Positions 1 to 13,187 are shown, numbered from the stretch's first letter. The stretch is DNA of 64,000 nucleotides from Hydnum rufescens UP504 (GCA_014904985.1 MU129029.1:125990-189989), one strand, 5' to 3'. Notes: a model not told the origin generated them from the letters alone. Numbers and translations: made by a program.

Positions 1-1760
1 TCCCAATTGTCCTCAATGTGTATATCCCGTTGATTTTATGTTGTGAAAAACCGTCAAGGCTTGAACCCAGGCGATGACATCGGCGCGTTCTCTCCTAATT
101 TAACCCCGACATTCCTCCGCTCACGTCGGCTGATGCAATAGTGAATAATACCGCCCGCTTTGAAGTGCAGAACTGTGAACTCGTGAATCTTGCAGAGTCT
201 GTCCCATCATTCACACCTCGCTATCCACGTATCCCTCATATCCGGTTGATTCAAGTCTGGCGACGGGTACTGAAGTGGTTCGCGGAACACTGGCGGACTA
301 TGCAGACACGCTCATTTATCTTGGTGCCGACGGACTCCGACTGGATGCAGCAAAACGTGCGTCCCTTTCCAGGTCATTTGCTCCCTCTGAGCAGGGGGAT
401 CTGGATTGATGATTCTCACTGTACGGCTTGCGGTCCCATGAAGTGATCCCAGCAGATGACATTCACGCAATACTTGCTCACATGAAGAACCCTCCTTCAA
501 TTGTCACCCAGGAGGTCGTTTGGGGCGCACAAGAAGAAATCCAGCCTACTGAATATCTCCAGAATGGTGAGTCATTGCCTTTACGGTCTGTCTTCTCATG
601 CTGGCCTGAATCCGCACATAGGAAAAGTTCACGAGTTCCGGTACCCCCTCGCGTTGCGCGACGCATTTCTGAGTCGGGAACCTCGACAATCTCACAGATA
701 TTGATCAGCGAGGTGCAGGACATCATTAAGGATGCTGTGCGTTACGTTAACGCGACGACACCATAGGCTGGCTCCCTTCGAACCAATCCAATGTATTTGT
801 TGTAAGTATCCTTTCCAAGCTCGCTACAGTTGAGTTACAATTTCTACCTCTCCATAGGCCAATCATGATACCGAGAGGGTGGGTATTTCCTCTGATTCTG
901 GAAGTCAAGCCTCATTCTAACGGACCTCCAAGACCGGCACATCCTTGAACTACACCTCGCCGAATAATATCTACACACTTGCCCATATTTTTATGTTTGC
1001 ATATCCCTATGGCCACCCCTACTGTGTTGTCATCCTATATATACAATACTTCTGATGATGGTGCCCCTCTGGAAGGTGAGCAACGCACCCTCTGCCACGT
1101 TCTCATGCATTGCGCCTCGGCTCACACTCACCCTCAGGAAACGGCTCGTGTAATGTGACGTCCGGCTGGCTCTGCCAACATCGATTGTATGCTGGCATGG
1201 TCTCTTTCTACAACTATGTCAATAGAAATGGCACGTACGAGCCGATCACAAACTATATAAGCCCCTCTCCGGACATGATCGCTTTCGGGAGAGGGTCGGT
1301 GGGCCATGTGGTGATCAATTCGGGCCCCAGAAAGTGGAATACCACTTTTAAGACAAGTCTTCCGGATGGCAAATATTGTGATGTCGTTGAGAAGCCGATG
1401 TTTAGCACCGAGTGTTCTGATGCTTCGTGAGTAATTCGTCCCTGTTGAGGTGATTGATTGCGAAGAGGCGCTCTTGACCGGGGTTTCGTAATTGTATGCA
1501 GGTACACGGTACTTTCTGGAGAGTTCAACGCTGTCGTCCCTCCTGCTTCTGCTATCGCCATACATACGGGTGCCATGGCTGGCCACCTTTTCTTCATAGA
1601 CGGAGGTGTGTCTCGTTATTTTTTTGCTCGTCAGGATATTATTCCAATATTTGGACTTTTGTGATCTCACGTAGCATCACCATCATATTCTTTATCCCTG
1701 ACCCTTGTTATCGCAACTGCGACGTCCATTTCTTTCGCCATTGCAGCGTTTTTCCTATGA
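1..1760 (+). CDS. alpha-amylase, GH13 (5' truncated by the window, two frame breaks)
   Basis: This is a secreted glycoside hydrolase of family 13, which hydrolyses alpha-1,4-glucan (starch or glycogen). The motif GADGLRLDAAK holds the catalytic nucleophile Asp. TQEVVWGA holds the general-acid Glu, and ANHDTER the third catalytic Asp. The C-terminal beta domain follows (AFGRGS, TSLPDGKYCDV, AIAIHTGAM). Inferred introns are 197-255, 357-443, 567-621, 713-766, 802-857, 879-932, 1076-1137, 1427-1501 and 1606-1674; with them the frame joins well. Two places need a 1-nt correction: about 672-677 (just after DAFLS) and about 1014-1021 (within YPYGHPTVLSS). The last inferred exon gives a hydrophobic tail (SLTLVIATATSISFAIAAFF) before the stop at 1758-1760, which suggests a membrane or GPI-anchored form. 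The N-terminus lies outside the window. The family call is secure; functionality is not. Confidence 0.9.
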
Positions 1761-2009
1761 CCATCTGTCTTACATTCTCATTCCAATCGCTGGTGTTACT
1801 CTCGTTCTTTACGATCTCTTCTATGCAACAGTAATTCGTAGTCTATCATCATAGCTTTGTGTCAATACTTGTGTCTGTAACTCACAGAATACATTATACC
1901 ATAACCTGGACATTTCGGAGAAGAGCGAGTAACCCGCGATGTATTTCCTATTACTGTAAGTCACCATCTACAGTGCCCACATATAAATCTGTAACCGTGG
2001 ATGACTATA
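1761..2009. other. convergent intergenic spacer
   Basis: This is about 250 bp between the 3' ends of the amylase and SPF1 genes. One short open stretch on the + strand is hydrophobic but has no start codon or family resemblance. I see no gene here. Confidence 0.5.
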
Positions 2010-5000
2010 TCATTGGGTCTTTTTCTCGCTCTCGGACACTGTACTAGCGGTCACTAATGCTGCCGCCAGCCGTTCCCCCTCTGCCCGCCGCTTCTCTCGC
2101 CGTTCTCTACCGCGCAGAACGATGGATTTCGGCGCAAGGTCAGCAAAGAGAGCCTTGCATACGATTTCAACGACCCAAGAACCAGCAAAGTCGACGATCA
2201 TCGTCGTTGTCAGCTTAAACATGAACTACGCCCACCGCGAGCGGATTAAGATCCCATCCAATAAGCCAGGGAGACATAATATGGAGGACTTACGATTGGT
2301 TTCATCTCCACGATTTGTAGCCAGCGATTGAGCTCAGGGACGAAGTCTGTCGCACCACAGAAAGCGACAGCTGATGCGCCTACGAGACCCCACCAGAGAG
2401 CACTGTTCTCTCGAATACCCTCACGGAACGGACGTCCCTATTCATTGCGAAGGCGAGGTCAGATAACGTGCATGGAGATGGTTCAGTACGCAACGAACCT
2501 GGAAATTAATGGCGAATGTCGAGACCTGCTGGGAGAGTCCAAGAAGGTATATGGCAGTATTCAGAAGACTGGGCTCGAACTTCGCGTCAAGGTCTATTGG
2601 ACCGCGACTGAGTCATTTTGCGACCTGTGAGCGAGGTGAAAAGGCGAGCATGAAACAAAATGACGCACTCCTCGAACTGATTGGATAGCGACGTAATGTA
2701 GATAAGGGTGACAATGTGAATCGCAAACTGGGCAAGGACTGAGAGTAAGACGTAGAAATTGAAGATGTTGCCAAGGGGTCGCTCGCGGGATAATTTTTCC
2801 ACAGGCTATGAAGTCGTAATGATTAGGGCCATCTTCCTCCCTCTGATAGGAATCTAACATGCCTTGGCGCGAGAGATACACAAGAAGCAAACAGACATCA
2901 ACATTCCCGTGATGGTCACTTGATAGTCACCGAATTTGATGCCATCCAAATATAGGACACTCAAACTGTACGCAGTAATTAGGCAATTCAGGGCCAGAAT
3001 TTTGTACATCTGGATGGTGGCTACTAAAGTGCATCGACCTTGTCGAATGATATTTGTGACTACAAAACTCATTAGTATTCAAGTTCCCGTGTAAAGAATG
3101 ATGTCCCTACTCGCGGAAACATTGGAGAGCTTCGATGTAAACGGTGCGGCACATGAGGCGTCTCCAAGCTTTATCTTAGGGGGCTCGTTGTCGTCATCCA
3201 ATTGTGACATGGTATTCGTGATCGAGTTCAAGTCAAACTGAAAAGGCGCATAGTGTTCGGCAATGAGAAGTCGAAGGTGAATGTGTGTCCCGGAACACGA
3301 ACCTTCTCCAGTGGGTTTCGTTTCCTTGCTTCCAGCTGTGAGGCTTTGGCCTTTTCTTGTGCAGCGACAAGCTCAGGGTAGAAGCCGGCGATAGCTGGAG
3401 GCACTGGCGGAGGGGGCTGATTGAAGCGAGCAGAGATAGAGAGCTGACTCTCGTAGACCTTCTTGATACGCTCGCGCTGTTGATGTTCGGCAATCTTCTG
3501 TAGATCTTCTGGCGTCCCGTCCAAGAGGGCCACGCCGACATCTGCTTGTTTCAAAGCACCAACGTCGTTTGTACCATCGCCCGCCATAAGAGTGGTATAC
3601 CCGAGGTTCTTCAATACGGTGAGGATATATTCCTTCTGAGTCGGCGAGACTCGCGCATACACCCATGTGTTGTTGACAAGATCTTCAATGCCTGGTCGCC
3701 CCTCATATTGGCGAAGAGCAACTCCGGTGACACAGATATCGTACTCTTCGAAAAGCCTCTTATCAATGGGGTGGGATGGATCAACATCGATAGTCTTGCT
3801 GTCGTCTACCGTACGCCACTGTAATTCTGTGGAATAAATCGAAGGTGATCGGCACACTTGAAGTTACGTGTCACCTTAGCGTACCTCCGGGATGCGTGGA
3901 ACCTTCCTTGAGGTCCAGAATGAGAGCATCTCGATCAACTATGTCCACCTCTCGAGCAACGTGAACAGCCGTGAGTGGATTGTCCCCAGTGATCATAATG
4001 CACTATCGCGGAGACAAGATTCAATGTTACGCAGTGGAGTAACAACTGGCACCCTTACTCGATGGGAAGAATCCGCCAACATTTTAAGGGTGTGGACAGC
4101 ATCCGGCTTAAGAGGACAGTGAAAGACCAAGAATCCTGCAAAAGTTAACTGACTCTCCGCGTTCTCTCTAGCCCAGCGATTAATCTATGATGCACAAGCG
4201 TTTGGACGTCAGTACTGAATGTATGCCCGTCACATAAAGCACTGCACTTTATCGGTAGACATGCTCGGTATTTCCTTCATTCCTAAAGCCAGCACACGAC
4301 TTCCGCGTCTAGTATACCATTTAAAGGTCTCATCGTACCCATCTGGTATTGAAGACAGCATCGTCTTGATAGTCTCTGGTGCACCTTTGACAGCCACTAG
4401 CACTCGTCCATTCGGTTGCAGAGAAACGGTAGACATCCGCTTGAGAGCAGAGGAAAACTGGAAACGTCTGCGGATGGAAAGCGTTGTCCGATGGGGTGCG
4501 CTCTTGGCACGCGGAGTCACTTGATCTGTCGGGAGGATGATAAGCCACTGAGCATTCGCCAATGTAGAAAAGTTAAACCATACCTTTGGAAACGGCCCAA
4601 TCCAGCGCCTCGAGCGTCGTCTTTTCCATTGGGTCACCAACAATTGTTCCATCATCCAATTGAACCAGAGCATGAGCCGCCGCTAAGCATAGAGTGGTTT
4701 CACGACTAGTTTCCTTCACATCAACAAGCCTTTTGGGGTCCAAAGTACTATTCATGGGTTATACGGATTAGCGGATTGCTCGTGCTCTAGGTTAGAATGA
4801 GACCCACTTCACACCGGCCACGCCTTCGAGTACAAGGGTTTCGGCAGTAATTGTGCCCGTCTTGTCGAAGCAACAGACATCCACTCTCCCAGCAAATGGG
4901 ATACGGAAAGGTTCAGTGCAGAAGATCGCTGGGAACACGTCCTTACGGCGCCTGTGATTGAAAGGAAATACGACGGCAGCTCACCAAATTTCGATAACGC

Positions 5001-6683
5001 TACTAGCGAGGCATTCACTGCAAGGGAAAGCTCCATTGGAAGTTCCGGCGGCACCACGCTGGTTATAATGAGGACACAATCGAGCAAGAGCTTTGATTTC
5101 TTCATGCCCTTATTTATGCCTGTCTCCCAATAAGAAATTTGTTAGCATAGAAATAGGCAGTCCAGCATTGGGATACTGACCATTCACCCAGACGTACCAA
5201 CTTGCAGCGACGGCGAAAATGAGAAGGAAGCCAATGAACATGAAGGACTCAAAGTTATTAGCGGAGACACGCTCTGTGGAAAAGATCATGGTGCGGACGA
5301 GTTGGCCCTGGGATGTTCCGAATCCAGTCCGAAGAACAACGGCGAGGCATCCTCCATCAGGTGTGCTCCCGCCTCCACCCCCGGCTTGTAGAATCTTGGT
5401 TCCGCTGAAAAGAACATTGCCTTTATGCTGTGCATCAACGTCGAGGCGCTCGGTGAGTTCCAAAAGTTCGATTGACTCTTTGAGCAGAGGCGTCGACTCT
5501 CCACTCAGCATTGCCTCGTTGACTATGCATGTACCACGGACAAGTAACAGATCCGCCGGGACAGACGTTTCAGCTGTCCCGCGAACTGCGTAAGATAGAA
5601 CACGATTAAGTAACTTGCTCGAACAGCTGCATCATGAAGCGCACCTATCGAGACAACATCTCCAGGTAAAAGGTCGTGGGTCTGGACGGTTTCCCACTTG
5701 CCATCACGGAGACATTGGATCGGGTATGGCTCGATCGACATAGTTCGGAACTCGGTGAGGGTTTTAACACGCTAAATTCCCAAAGTGCTGAGTGATCGAG
5801 GGGGATGATAGGCTTATGAAACAACGGACCTGCCATACGACAGTGCACTCGAAAACGATCAACATGAACAAGGTAAAAAGACTATAATACCAATATTCGT
5901 CAAGACACCACAGAGCAACGCAAAAAATCTGGAAGACAAAGAAGGGTGCGGTGGCGTGTTCTCCAAAGAGGGCTGTGAAGGATGGAATAGGAATGTCGAA
6001 TTCATTCTTTCCGTACAACTCTCCCAAAGCGTCTAGGTCAATTGAAGATATTCCTGAGGGTTTAGCGAATGTTGACAATGGGGGTTGAGAAGTGGAGGGA
6101 TATGGTAGAGTGCCAAACGTGTCGGTAGACGCATCGTAAGTATAAGTGTCGCGTTGGTAGTTAAATGAATATGATGGAACGAGAGGATTGCCAGTCTAGA
6201 AGACCTGAACGGTTAGGTGCAGGGACGAGACTAGTAGCAGAAAGAGGGTTGCCTTTTTCCGGATGATGGACACCATCTCTCCGGTGCCACGGTGTTTTAC
6301 GGGTACGATACGTATCAAATTAGCATCTACTATAGATTTTGCCTTGGGACTCATTAGAGAAATTAGACACTACTATAAATTATGGGCGACACCTTGCTGG
6401 ACGTTATGAACGCTTGCGCGGCAGCACTCCATCTGGTAATCAGATAGCTGAGGGCATGACCAGCTCCCAATGTCACGCATCCCAGGAAGGTCCATTCTTC
6501 ACTCTTGATCCATTCATCATACTTGACGAAGTAAGCATAGGCCCATAGTGGATATAGACATAGAAATGGCACTGCGTATATATGTGCCCAGAAAGGTCGC
6601 GATACGTGGAGTGACGCACGGGAGATATCTGTAGAGCGGACAGAAATGTGCGTCCTGGGAAGATTTCTTAGTAGATAGCCCAT
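2010..6683 (-). CDS. SPF1: P5A-type ATPase of the endoplasmic reticulum (Spf1/ATP13A1)
   Basis: This is a P5A transport ATPase. In yeast and animals the family dislocates mistargeted transmembrane helices from the ER and supports ER homeostasis. In gene order: N-terminal membrane segments ([17 protein letters not shown], then [20 protein letters not shown]), the actuator loop ([12 protein letters not shown], about 5,510), the phosphorylation motif CFDKTGTIT (about 4,850-4,875), the nucleotide-binding region, the hinge [18 protein letters not shown] (about 3,560), and C-terminal membrane helices ([30 protein letters not shown]). The gene ends in a basic tail ([15 protein letters not shown]). 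There are many small introns; the joins I checked at about 5,585-5,650 and 3,230-3,310 keep frame. The start at 6,683 is the first ATG before the conserved N-terminus and is uncertain. The gene is head to head with the protease at 6,849. It looks intact. Confidence 0.95.
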
Positions 6684-6848
6684 ATTGTCTGTGCCGACCT
6701 ACATGGTGAGGCCTCTGAGCTCCGCTGGACCAGATACGATGCCAAGAAAGTGAGCTCCCGAAAAGTGGTTGAGGTGTACGCGCAAGTTGCCGGCAACCTC
6801 CATCGCCACGTGCAGGTGCGATGTATTAAAAGGGCTCGAGCGAAGGTA
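6684..6848. promoter_or_regulatory. short shared promoter between SPF1 and site-2 protease
   Basis: The two divergent genes leave at most about 165 bp between their likely start codons (6,683 on the minus strand and 6,849, or possibly 6,750, on the plus strand). Both promoters must lie here or inside the 5' ends. I recognise no specific binding motif. Confidence 0.45.
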
Positions 6849-8908
6849 ATGAGTGCGAAAGCGTTCGTGCTGTCAATATCGCTCTTCTGGGTGCTACTCC
6901 ACACCCTAAAGCGTATCGTTCCCACAAAACCCGGTCGTCAGCTTATACTTCCTCTTCAACGTCCCAGGCCGCAACTGGAATCACGACTGCTATCCAACCC
7001 GTTTTATGGGAGAACACATTTCACTCTTAGAAGCTTGAGACTCGAAATCGTGACGACCGGCTTCAGCGAGAGTCATGATGCATTGTCGTGGAGGCTGCGC
7101 AACGGTCGATTGGCCACTTTGACACGTACAATCTATGACATGGGCGCATTTCTTGGGGTCTTCATTTCCGTTACTAGCGTAGTGATCCTGCCGTGGATGG
7201 TCATGAAATTGTCAAGGGAATATGTTGCGACCCTCCTCACAAGTGACCATTCCGCCTCTTCGACCATGCATGGGAAACGCTCAGGCACTCACCTGGCAGT
7301 CAATAATGGAAATTCTGGAACCGTAATTGAACCTATCGTATGATTGGTAGATCTCTCTTGTGTTGAAAATCATGCTCATCGATGCCTCCAGATTCCTGGT
7401 CTCACTGTTCCGCTGTTTCACCTTCCTATGATTATACTTGCAGTATTCGTATGCCTCATTGTCCACGAGTCAGGCCACGCTCTTTCCGCTGCGCTGTAAG
7501 TATTCTCGTTTGTGTATTTCTGAAATACATAAGACTAGAGCTTACCTTTGGCCCTTGAGAAACGCTGTCCCTATGCACTCTGCCGGTATATCCTTCAACG
7601 TGATACTTCCAGGAGCGTTCGTATCATTGTCTTCGGCGTCTATGAAGGATCTGCCCCCTTGGCCACGGATACGAATAGCTTCGGGAGGAGCTTGGCACAA
7701 CATCGTATTCTGGGCGTTGCTGTGGTTCGCGTCGTTCAGCGGAATGACTGCAGGCACTGGAAGAGTAGTGAGCTGGCTGGGATGGAAATATGTGGGAGAT
7801 ATTGGACGCGTCGTCTTGTCCATCGATAAGGCTTGTGTCTCCCTCTTTGTATTTTTCCATTGGTAAATAACGCTGCACTTTCGCATATAAAACCATGGCT
7901 TTTGACGCTTAGAATTCGCCATTACGGCAGCATATGCCGATCGGGACTCTGATAATGACCTTAGATGATACAAAGATGATTTCTCCAGTCGCGTGGAGCG
8001 ATTACCTATTACACCCAGAACCACCTACATCTGCAGGTTGGTGCGTATCTCGTAGTTGGTTACGGGGTCAGATTTAATTTTATTCTTGACTCTCGATCCG
8101 ATCCCACTGAATGAGGATGGGATGTAGAACAACCAAAGGCATGTTGTGTTTCTTCCGCTACTTCGAGTAACGAAATGTCTTGCTTTGTGGAATCGGTTCT
8201 TGGTGGTGAAGGACGATGTCTCAACCCATTACTTGTGATGGATCCTGCGGCGTCTGGACCAGGTGATGTGCCTCCATCTCGGTGCGATGAGAGATGCGCA
8301 TTGGAAAACCAAGTCTGCCTACGACCACAACAAGGCGAGGAATTGCTTCGAATTGGGGTTGAGCCCCCGCCGTGGATGCCTGGTGCCCACCCCGGCATTA
8401 TCATATGGCGTGGACCTAAACATGAAGTATGGGATCAAGGTATGAGGGGTATGGCTCATCCGGCCCTTATGCGCGTTTCATCTTCACCGTTCCAGTGGAA
8501 ATCGGTAATTTTCAGCCACGGCATTGGATGATCCCAATATACCTTCCCATGCTAATCTCAACATTCCTTAGGCACGTATAGATAAATTGTATGGAGGCAC
8601 AGGCGATCAACTCTAACATCTCTCTTATTTATAGCTACCTCTCAATCGTGAACATATCCCTTTTTGCATTCAATTTGGCTCCGTTGTCATATCTGGACGG
8701 TTGTGAGATCCTGGATGCCTCTCTCGACCTGGCATTGAAAGTGAGGCCCAATGTCAGGGCCGAGGACTCCGATCCCGAAGCGATATCTTCCAGATCTGGA
8801 CAATGGAGGAAATTATGGAAAGACCGCTTGAGGCGCATTGTTACAATCTCTTCGAATTCGATGATGCTCGTAGTCATTGTCCTCACGTTGGCCAGGGAAA
8901 TTGCATAG
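6849..8908 (+). CDS. site-2 protease-like intramembrane metalloprotease (M50)
   Basis: This is a zinc intramembrane protease of the MBTPS2/S2P family. In fungi such as Cryptococcus the enzyme (Stp1) cleaves the SREBP sterol/hypoxia regulator in Golgi or ER membranes. The catalytic motif VHESGH is at 7,461-7,478 inside a hydrophobic helix. A second conserved motif, LSYLDGC, with the third zinc ligand Asp, is at about 8,683-8,703. N-terminal membrane segments (FVLSISLFWVLLHTL, then GAFLGVFISVTSVVILPW) and a final hydrophobic helix (SSNSMMLVVIVLTLAREIA) fit S2P topology. Several small introns interrupt it. I chose the Met at 6,849 because it opens directly into the first membrane helix; an in-frame Met at 6,750 would add 33 residues. 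The PDZ-like middle (about 8,000-8,600) is poorly resolved. Confidence 0.88.
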
Positions 8909-10090
8909 GTATGGCCCTATTGTGAGGCATTTGTGACCGTTCGATTGTATTATTCATCAAGAATCTACTGTCTTCATCTGGAACATCCGCAGATTTTCGT
9001 CTTCCCCTCTCGAACATACTCCTGGTCTGCTTCGGACATCGAGCAATACTAGCCCTCTACCAGTACAGGTATGTACATGCCAGTGTTCTGCAACGTCGAG
9101 CAATTATGACAATACTGCAAATCGTTGCCTAGCTATGTGGGGCTCCTGGGAGATCAGATGAGGCTTGGAACGGATGGGTATCTACGGACGGCAGCCCATT
9201 GGAACAACCATCTGTATCCCCATATCAATATTTGGAGGTAGATGATTTGCGGATGCGTCATATTATTTCCAAGTACCGCTATATTATTTAATATGCCGGT
9301 GGGCAATGCGATGTGAGGCCCCATCGAGGGGGTGGGGTTGAGTATCAGCAAGTGCTGGTCATTATTACGGCTCTCTGGATCTGGAGAGAGGGGGTCTCCA
9401 GGCTCACACTGCACTTGGCACACCGTTCGTGGATGAGCTATGGAAGGTCTTCCGTGGACGATTGGACATCGGGGCCACCATTCTGCCATTCACTTTCCGA
9501 TCTAGGGGATCATCTGGGAGCATTCGGTTTTCTAGACGGCCTGCTGAGCACTCGCTTATCGATGGGCGACCTCCATATGGTCACAATAGCGAATCCGATG
9601 GCAAAAATCTGTAAATACTAATAGCAACCACGGAAAACAACAGGCGTCCTTCCATAAGGCCCTTATTTGGGGGTTGGCCCAAGCCTGTTTCTGGCCAAGA
9701 ATACTATTGTAGTAAGTCTGATATCGGAGGCTGCCGCTGCAACTTCGTCTATGTAGATGGTGGTAACACTTTTGGGGCTTTTCTAACTCGAGATTCTCCA
9801 CATGAAGTCATCATGCCTGGGTGCTATTCTGCGGTCCGGCGGGTAAATATCGACACATAGCACATAGGTCGCCCAAAATACGTTCGCATGACCACCATAA
9901 ATTGGCGCATTCGTTGCGACAGGACGGCGAGCTCTGCTTTCCATTGAAAAATTATGTATTTAAAGGTCAAAGGCAATGGGATGTGCCACTGTTAACCCCC
10001 CCTCGACTTGCTGCATTAGTCCAGCAACCATGCCGATCCGGGTTCGTGCTACTCTGCACTTGCTCCAGGGTGTCACTGACGGCTATCACA
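8909..10090. other. unresolved region with coding-like stretches
   Basis: Several short open stretches on the + strand look like exon fragments. One runs about 9,130-9,235 and contains YVGLLGDQMRLGTDGYL. Another, about 9,427-9,614, contains DELWKVFRGRLDIGATILPF. They do not join into a gene I recognise, and I found no convincing start. They could be a decayed gene or the C-terminal part of a small membrane-protein gene. The 3' end of this interval may contain the first exon of the transporter. Confidence 0.3.
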
Positions 10091-12388
10091 GTACAGTAAA
10101 GCATTCTCCGCCAACCCCGTAATTATTTTTATTGACATCATGAGTTTGTTGCCAATGTTTGATGACCATTGGACTCCCTAGTACATTGTGGGCGGCTTCG
10201 CCTGCATAGGTGGAGGTCTATTCGGTCTCGATATCTCATCCATGTCCGGAGTCCTAAGTGTATAAAGATTATCCGTCCCCTTGAGGGACAGCATCGTGTT
10301 GATTTCTTGCCTTTCAATAGAACCCCAGTTACCTGACTTACTTCCACCATCCCAGCTCTGGAAATCAGGGTGCAATGGTCGCTGCCATGCCTGCAGGGAG
10401 TCTGGTGGGAGCCCTGGCGGTCTCATCGTTTGGTGAAAAACTTGGTCGCAAAAGGACTATTTCACTGAGTGGATTTATCTGGGCAATCGGGTGTCTCCTA
10501 CAGTGTGCCGCACAGGTAATGTCCAATCTTTATGCCGTGTGCGTGATCCTTTAGTTATTGTAACCCTCAGAATCGCGGCATGTTGGTTGTGGGTCGTATT
10601 ATCGCAGGCTTTGCTATCGGGGTCGCCAGTACCACAGTGTACGTTGTTTCCTGTGTGCATGTCATGATTCAGATAATATGTTCCCTTCCGCAGGCCTATG
10701 TACCTGGCTGAAATCACCGCACCATCTATTCGTGGTCGATTGACGTCCTTGCAACAATGGAGTATAACGTGGGGTATTCTTATCCAGTATTTTATCCAAT
10801 TCGGTTGCTCGTACATAAATGGAGTCGCATCGTTCCGCATTCCATGGGGTCTTCAGATGATTCCCGGACTCATTCTTGGACTTGGCATGGCCCTCTTCCC
10901 GGAATCCCCTCGCTGGCTATTGGTAAATTCCACGCTTCTTTCGTGACTTGATGGAAATACTGAGGGATGTTTAGGACCATGATCGCAACGAGGAAGCTCT
11001 TCAAATTCTTGCTGATCTCCATGGCAAGGGAAACGTCAATGACGAACTCGTGCAGCTCGAGTATCACGAAATTTGTGCGGCCGTTGAATTTGACAAAGCC
11101 GAAGGTGCCAAATCGTACAGGGACCTCTTCCTTCCGGGTATTTTCCGCCGTGTCGCTCTTGGAACCTCATTGCAAGCCTGGTCACAACTGACGGGAATGA
11201 ACGTCATGATGGTGAGAGTCGCTTTTGGTTTCAGTCGACTTCAATGACTCGGTTCAACTTCTTTGCCCCTTCAAGTACTACGTAAGTATTTTGTGCTGGT
11301 AGGTTGTCTGGCCGGTATGTTTAGAATTGTTTGTCAGATCGTATACGTCTTCCAAGGCGCTGGTGTCAATGGTCGTCACGGCGTTCTTATTGCATCCAGT
11401 ATCCAGGTGAGTTGCTTTCCCTCACTGTCAAGAGTTATCGCTTACGATGGTCCCCAGTATGTACTGAACGTGGCTATGACAATTCCTGCCATTCTCTGGA
11501 TCGGTATGCTGCTTCCAGTTACTTTCATGGGGCATCCCTGATATTTCGCAGATAAATGGGGCCGGCGACCTATGCTACTCTTCGGATTTACGATGATGAG
11601 CTTCTGGCTTTGGCTTGTGGGTGGACTGCAGGGTGCATTCGGACATTGGGGCGCAATTGATGGGTCCAGTACGGGGGTTCCTTCTCGTTTGCGCCAGGGC
11701 TCCACTAACACCATTTGCAATGTGTTCAGGGATTTGGGTCATCACTAATCATAAAGCTGCGAGTCGCGCGATTATTGCGTCCAGCTATCTGTTCGTATGT
11801 TCGTTCGCTGTTACAGTGGGTCCGGTGTCCTGGACGTATCCTGCCGAAATGTGGGTGTGCTGCCTCAGTTTGGTGCCAAATCTAATGCAGATTTTTTACG
11901 ACTCCCTGCTTAGTTTCCCTGTCCGAGTGCGGTCGAAGGGTGTTGCGCTGTCTACGGCGTCCAACTGGGCTTTTCAATACTGCCCTCGCATGGGCTGTCC
12001 CCCCAGCACTGGCAAATATCAGCTATCGGACCTACTTCATCTTTGCTGCATTTAACGCTGGTGCTGCACTCCATGTGTTCTTCATGTGCGCTCCCTATGA
12101 TTATGGCCTCTTTTCCCATGGATTGATAGATGATCTTTATAGGTTCCCCGAGACCAAGGGCCGCACACTGGAAGAGATCGAAGAAGTTTTCAGTGTCGGT
12201 CACGTCTTCTCCGCTGGGAATATCGGCGCGAATGTCGGGCGGAAAAGTCTCCAGGACGTCATTGCACCTGTATGTCTCACTCTCTAAAAGTTTATCAGCC
12301 TGCTGAATGTTTACCAATTTGATGTTGATAGAAAGGACTACATGACAAAGAAGAAACCATGCAATTCGAGAATGCGAGGAAAGTCTGA
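10091..12388 (+). CDS. MFS sugar (hexose) transporter
   Basis: This is a twelve-helix major-facilitator sugar porter importing hexoses at the plasma membrane. Family signatures are seen in order: YIVGGFACIGGGLFGLDISS (helix 1), GEKLGRKR (loop 2-3), VGRIIAGFAIGVAS, PMYLAEITAPSIRGR, FPESPRWLL, TGMNVMM, KWGRRPMLLFG, FVCSFAVTVGPVSWTYPAE and FPETKGRTLEEIEEVF. At least ten introns are implied. An exon joining ANP to YIVGG fits at 10,091-10,120, but the initiator ATG was not resolved. The C-terminal exon after an intron near 12,271-12,330 gives KGLHDKEETMQFENARKV, with a stop at 12,386-12,388. The frame holds across the joins I tested. The sugar specificity cannot be read from the sequence. Confidence 0.92.
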
Positions 12389-13027
12389 TATTGGGCCCAG
12401 ATCGTACTGTGTTGCGTGCTGGCGGGGCCAGAGGCCACAAAAACTTCTCGGAAGTCCTGCGATAAGAATTTTAACAAAATCCGTCGATTCACAGCATTTG
12501 GATATTTACCATTAGATTCGCAAAATCTCTTTTTTTTTCTTTCCCCCCCCCTAAGTGTGATACTTTTTAGGGCATTGTGAGCCTCCATTGGTTTCGTTTT
12601 CGCCAAAGCAATGACTCGCCTGTCTTGCGAAGTATTAGGTCTGTGTCCATCCAAAATGTAACATTCCGTTCTTACACCTTGGGGTTGTCTGAGTCATATA
12701 GAGTATGACTGATTACTATAAGTCTTCCCTATAACCTATGGACCCACAATATGTGATCTAGTCCGAATCCCATTCTTGCAATTGATTGATTTGGGGGCAA
12801 AATATTATCAGAGGGAAATGCAATGCCTGTGTCGTGACCAACAATCGGCCGTCATGTTAGATCCCTCTTACTGTAGATGCAGAGGGGACAAGATCGAGAA
12901 GCCGGCTCGAGCCGTCTGGGCGTTTCTAGACTGATACCCTCTCCTTCGTGCGCGGAGACCCAGGGAGGAAGCAAGATACCAACTGGGACGATGAGTCTAG
13001 TAAGCTAAGTGAGGTCGAGTAGGTGTT
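12389..13027. other. intergenic, no gene seen
   Basis: This is about 640 bp between the transporter and the deaminase-like gene. It contains a T-tract followed by a C-tract at about 12,531-12,552. I see no conserved coding sequence or RNA gene. Confidence 0.5.
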
Positions 13028-13187
13028 ATGGGAGACCGGAAGTCGGATGAGGCCGAGCTAGATCTTGTCACGAGACTACAAGTCTCAATGATGGCGAACT
13101 CGAACGTTCTGCATGAGATCGACCTGCGAATTCGTACCCTTTCTACCCTTATCTCAGATCTTCACCGACAAGTAGAACGGCCTGAGT

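Noticed and set aside
1134..1670. 178-codon minus-strand ORF
   Set aside because: It is the antisense shadow of conserved amylase exons.
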